This document shows positions 61,901-64,000 of a stretch of 64,000 nucleotides of DNA, piece after piece. Source of the stretch: Argentina anserina. Taxonomy: Eukaryota > Streptophyta > Magnoliopsida > Rosales > Rosaceae. Every line of letters starts with the position of its first letter. The stretch's first letter is position 1. The DNA lies in assembly GCF_933775445.1 (NCBI RefSeq), contig NW_026089510.1, forward strand, positions 17,470 through 81,469, given 5' to 3'. The translations under genes and the position numbers were made by a program. The notes under the pieces were generated by a model, which saw nothing but the letters and a program-made list of their open reading frames with translations, did no database searches and was not told the DNA's origin.

Positions 61901-63730
61901 TGCAAGTGTGGGAGTGTGTTTCTTTCAAACTGAGTATCTTTACATCGTTTGCGTATCTTTACTATTCCAATTGTGTATCTTTTCATTTCTCGTTTGAGTA
62001 TCTTTCTGTAAGGCTTTCTGATGCGAGTTTCTATTGAATTTGAGAGTTTTGCAAGTGTGGGAGTGTGTTTCTTTCAAACTGAGTATCTTTACATCGTTTG
62101 CGTATCTTTACTATTCCAATTGTGTATCTTTACATCGTTTGCGTATCTTTACTATTCCAATTGTGTATCTTTTTATTTCTCGTTTGAGTATCTTTCTGTA
62201 AGGCTTCTTATGCGAGTTTCTATTGTATTTGAGAGTTTTGCAAGTGTCGGAGTGTGTTTATTTCAAACTGAGTATCTTTACATCGTTTTCCCGTATCCTT
62301 ACTATTCCAATTGTGTATCTTTTCATTTCTCGTTTGAGTATCTTTCTGTAAGGCTTCTGATGCGAGTTTTCTATTGTATTTGAGAGTTTTGCAAGTGTGG
62401 GAGTGTGTTTCTTTCAAACTGAGTATCTTTACATCGTTTGCGTATCTTTACTATTCCAATTGTGTATCTTTTTATTTCTCGTTTGAGTATCTTTCTGTAA
62501 GGCTTCTGATGCGAGTTTCTATTGTATTTGAGAGTTTTGCAAGTGAGGGAGTGTGTTTCTTTCAAACTGAGTATCTTTACATCGTTTGCGTATCTTTACT
62601 ATTCCAATTGTGTATCTTTTCATTTCTCGTTTGAGTATCTTTCTGTAAGGCTTTCTGATGCGAGTTTCTATTGAATTTGAGAGTTTTGCAAGTGTGGGAG
62701 TGTGTTTCTTTCAAACTGAGTATCTTTACATCGTTTGCGTATCTTTACTATTCCAATTGTGATCTTTTCATTTCTCGTTTGAGTATCTTTCTGTAAGGCT
62801 TCTGATGCGAGTTTCTATTGTATTTGAGAGTTTTGCAAGTGTGGGAGTGTGTTTCTTTCAAACTGAGTATCTTTACATCGTTGCGTATCTTTACTATTCC
62901 AATTGTGTATCTTTTCATTTCTCGTTTGAGTGTCTTTCTGTAAGGCTTTCTGATGCGAGTTTCTATTGAATTTGAGAGTTTTGCAAGTGTGGGAGTGTGT
63001 TTCTTTCAAACTGAGTATCTTTACATCGTTTGCGTATCTTTACTATTCCAATTGTGTATCTTTACATCGTTTGCGTATCTTTACTATTCCAATTGTGTAT
63101 CTTTTCATTTCTCGTTTGAGTCTCTTTCTGTAAGGCTTCTGATGCGAGTTTCTATTGTATTTGAGAGTTTTGCAAGTGTGGGAGTGTGTTTCTTTCAAAC
63201 TGAGTATCTTTACATCGTTTGCGTATCCTTACTATTCCAATTGTGTATCTTTACATTGTTTGCGTATCTTTACTATTCCAATTGTGTATCTTTTCATTTC
63301 TCGTTTGAGTCTCTTTCTGTAAGGCTTCTGATGCGAGTTTCTATTGTATTTGAGAGTTTTGCAAGTGTGGGAGTGTGTTTCTTTCAAACTGAGTATCTTT
63401 ACATCGTTTGCGTATCTTTACTATTCCAATTGTGTATCTTTTCATTTCTCGTTTGAGTATCTTTCTGTAAGGCTTTCTGATGCGAGTTTCTATTGAATTT
63501 GAGAGTTTTGCAAGTGTGGGAGTGTGTTTCTTTCAAACTGAGTATCTTTACATCGTTTGCGTATCTTTACTATTCCAATTGTGTATCTTTTAAATCGTTT
63601 GCGTATCTGTACTATTCCAATTGTGTATATTTTTATTTCTCGTTTGAGTATCTTTCTGTAAGGCTTCTTATGCGAGTTTCTATTGTATTTGAGAGTTTTG
63701 CAAGTGTCGGAGTGTGTTTCTTTCAAACTG
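57835..63730 (+). repeat. Block of about 2.7 kb present twice, 3.19 kb apart
   Basis: Monomers from 57835 to 60455 have partners from 61023 to 63646 at offsets drifting between 3188 and 3191 because of small indels in the downstream copy. Shared rare variants prove common origin: TTCTATTTTATTTG (58548/61737), CGTATCCTTAC (about 59103/62294) and AAGTGAGGGAG (about 59350/62543). The upstream copy keeps exact class lengths. The downstream copy has nine private indels, described separately. GTTTTAGTATC opening the monomer at 60455 is private to the upstream copy. Confidence 0.9.
59145..61170 (+). repeat. Irregular monomers near the right end, still with clean lengths
   Basis: Monomers start at 59145, 59293, 59441, 59590, 59738, 59928, 60117, 60265, 60455, 60603, 60793 and 61023, with lengths 148,148,149,148,190,189,148,190,148,190,230,148. 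Single-base peculiarities are GTGAGGGAG near 59350, TACTTTTCC near 60042 and TTTTAGTATC at 60450. All lengths conform to the standard classes, in contrast with the segment that follows. Confidence 0.88.
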
Positions 63731-64000
63731 AGTATCTTTACATCGTTTTCGTATCTTTACTATTCCAATTGTGTATCTTTTCATTTCTCGTTTGAGTATC
63801 TTTCTGTAAGGCTTCTGATGCGAGTTTCTATTGTATTTGAGAGTTTTGCAAGTGTGGGAGTGTGTTTCTTTCAAACTGAGTATCTTTACATCGTTTGCGT
63901 ATCTTTACTATTCCAATTGTGTATCTTTACATCGTTTGCGTATCTTTACTATTCCAATTGTGTATCTTTTCATTTCTCCGTTTGAGTCTCTTTCTGTAAG
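61171..64000 (+). repeat. Right-end satellite segment with a cluster of private indels
   Basis: The segment is the same satellite, but spacings become 192,147,190,148,148,190,150,149,148,148,147,190,189,148,191,148,190. Events seen: GTGGCCTTTCTG (+1, about 61175), ATTCTCTCG (+1, about 61353), GTTTCTTCAAAC (-1, about 61437), TTTTCCCGTATCC (+2, about 62290), GAGTTTTCTATT (+1, about 62370), TTGTGATCTTTT (-1, about 62761), ACATCGTTGCG (-1, about 62881), TCTTTTAAATCG (+1 and C to A, about 63591) and TTCTCCGTTT (+1, about 63979). Substitutions GTGTTTATTTC (62260) and ATCTGTACT (63609) are also private. This looks like poor consensus quality or a decaying array edge. The final monomer (63984-64000) is cut by the window. 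Confidence 0.9.

Larger units (their letters stand above)
1..64000 (+). repeat. Uninterrupted satellite DNA array, about 370 head-to-tail monomers
   Basis: The same 148-bp sequence, or a length variant of it, recurs from the first base to the last with no other sequence between copies and no inverted monomer. I located consecutive monomer starts at GAG(T/G)xTCTTTCTGTAAGG and the spacings account for every base. The classes are 148, 149, 189, 190, 230/231 and 171 bp, plus a few 1-2 bp indel derivatives. The mean spacing is about 173 bp. Copies differ by only a few substitutions. The organisation (AT-rich, 150-190 bp monomers, higher-order repeats, no genes) matches eukaryotic centromeric or heterochromatic satellites as a class. 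The chromosomal location and the species are not shown by the sequence. No retrotransposon, LTR, telomere repeat or rDNA interrupts it. Confidence 0.98.

Noticed and set aside
1..64000. CRISPR array
   Set aside because: The repeats are directly adjacent, 148-231 bp long, and lack unique spacers of 25-40 bp. There are no cas genes.
1..64000. CENP-B box
   Set aside because: I looked for the TTCG....A..CGGG pattern on both strands. The only TTCG contexts (CGTTTTCGTATC) do not continue to an A and CGGG at the required positions, so no canonical box is supported.
1..64000. Telomeric, rDNA or tRNA gene repeats
   Set aside because: No TTAGGG- or TTTAGGG-type runs, no rRNA-like sequence and no cloverleaf-compatible segments were seen in the monomer on either strand.
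1..64000. Retrotransposon or LTR-derived tandem repeat
   Set aside because: No primer-binding site, polypurine tract, terminal TG...CA repeat boundaries or reverse-transcriptase or integrase coding sequence is visible anywhere in the window.
1..64000. CAATTG, TTGCAA and CCAAT elements in each monomer as promoters or hairpins
   Set aside because: These are six-base palindromes or short box-like words in T-rich DNA with no supporting promoter, stem or terminator structure. They occur simply because the monomer is repeated.

Overview
The whole 64 kb window is one uninterrupted head-to-tail satellite DNA array. I divided it from end to end into about 370 monomers plus a 17-base fragment at the right edge. 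I found no gene, RNA gene, transposon, CRISPR array or unique sequence anywhere. The open reading frames that exist are by-products of repeating a stop-poor sequence. A 64 kb single-family satellite with higher-order repeats (HORs: blocks of distinguishable monomers duplicated together) is typical of eukaryotic centromeric, pericentromeric or subtelomeric heterochromatin. I do not recognise the monomer from memory and cannot name the organism. It does not resemble human alpha satellite, Arabidopsis CEN180 or soybean CentGm, as far as I can compare by eye.

Monomer. Taking the start at GAGTATCTTTCTGTAAGG, almost every monomer falls into a discrete length class: 148, 149, 189, 190 or 230/231 bp, with three of 171 bp. 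The 148-bp consensus is about 35% GC and strongly asymmetric (T about 47%, A about 18% on the + strand). It can be parsed as 28+56+19+22+23 bp, with the octamer GTATCTTT starting four of the five blocks. The 19+22 pair forms a 41-bp unit present once (148), twice (189) or three times (230/231). A linked pair of changes (one extra T in GGCTTTCTGATG, and GAATTT for GTATTT) defines the +1 class (149/190/231).

Layout. 1-5524: 2213-bp, 13-monomer HOR, about 2.5 copies. 5525-6517: irregular. 6518-9364: 1583-bp repeat, 1.8 copies. 9365-10794: 715-bp repeat, 2 copies. About 10270-18090: 4090-bp repeat, 1.9 copies. 18977 to about 22240: 1662-bp repeat, 2 copies. 22746-28093: 2674-bp repeat, 2 copies. 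28094-29443: irregular. 29444 to about 33090: displaced copy of 16194-19840. 31025-46640: related 2444/3540/3350-bp HORs, the main expansion. About 44911-54850: 6197-bp repeat containing a nested 2444-bp duplication. 55009-58996: 2068-bp repeat, 2 copies. About 57835-63730: two copies of a block 3.19 kb apart. The last 2.8 kb (61171-64000) carries a sudden cluster of private 1-2 bp indels.

No genes work together here. The content is the record of repeated unequal exchange, segmental duplication and homogenisation at scales from 22 bp to 13 kb. No undescribed protein-coding system is visible. The points worth checking are the nested architecture, the dispersed duplications and the error-like right end.
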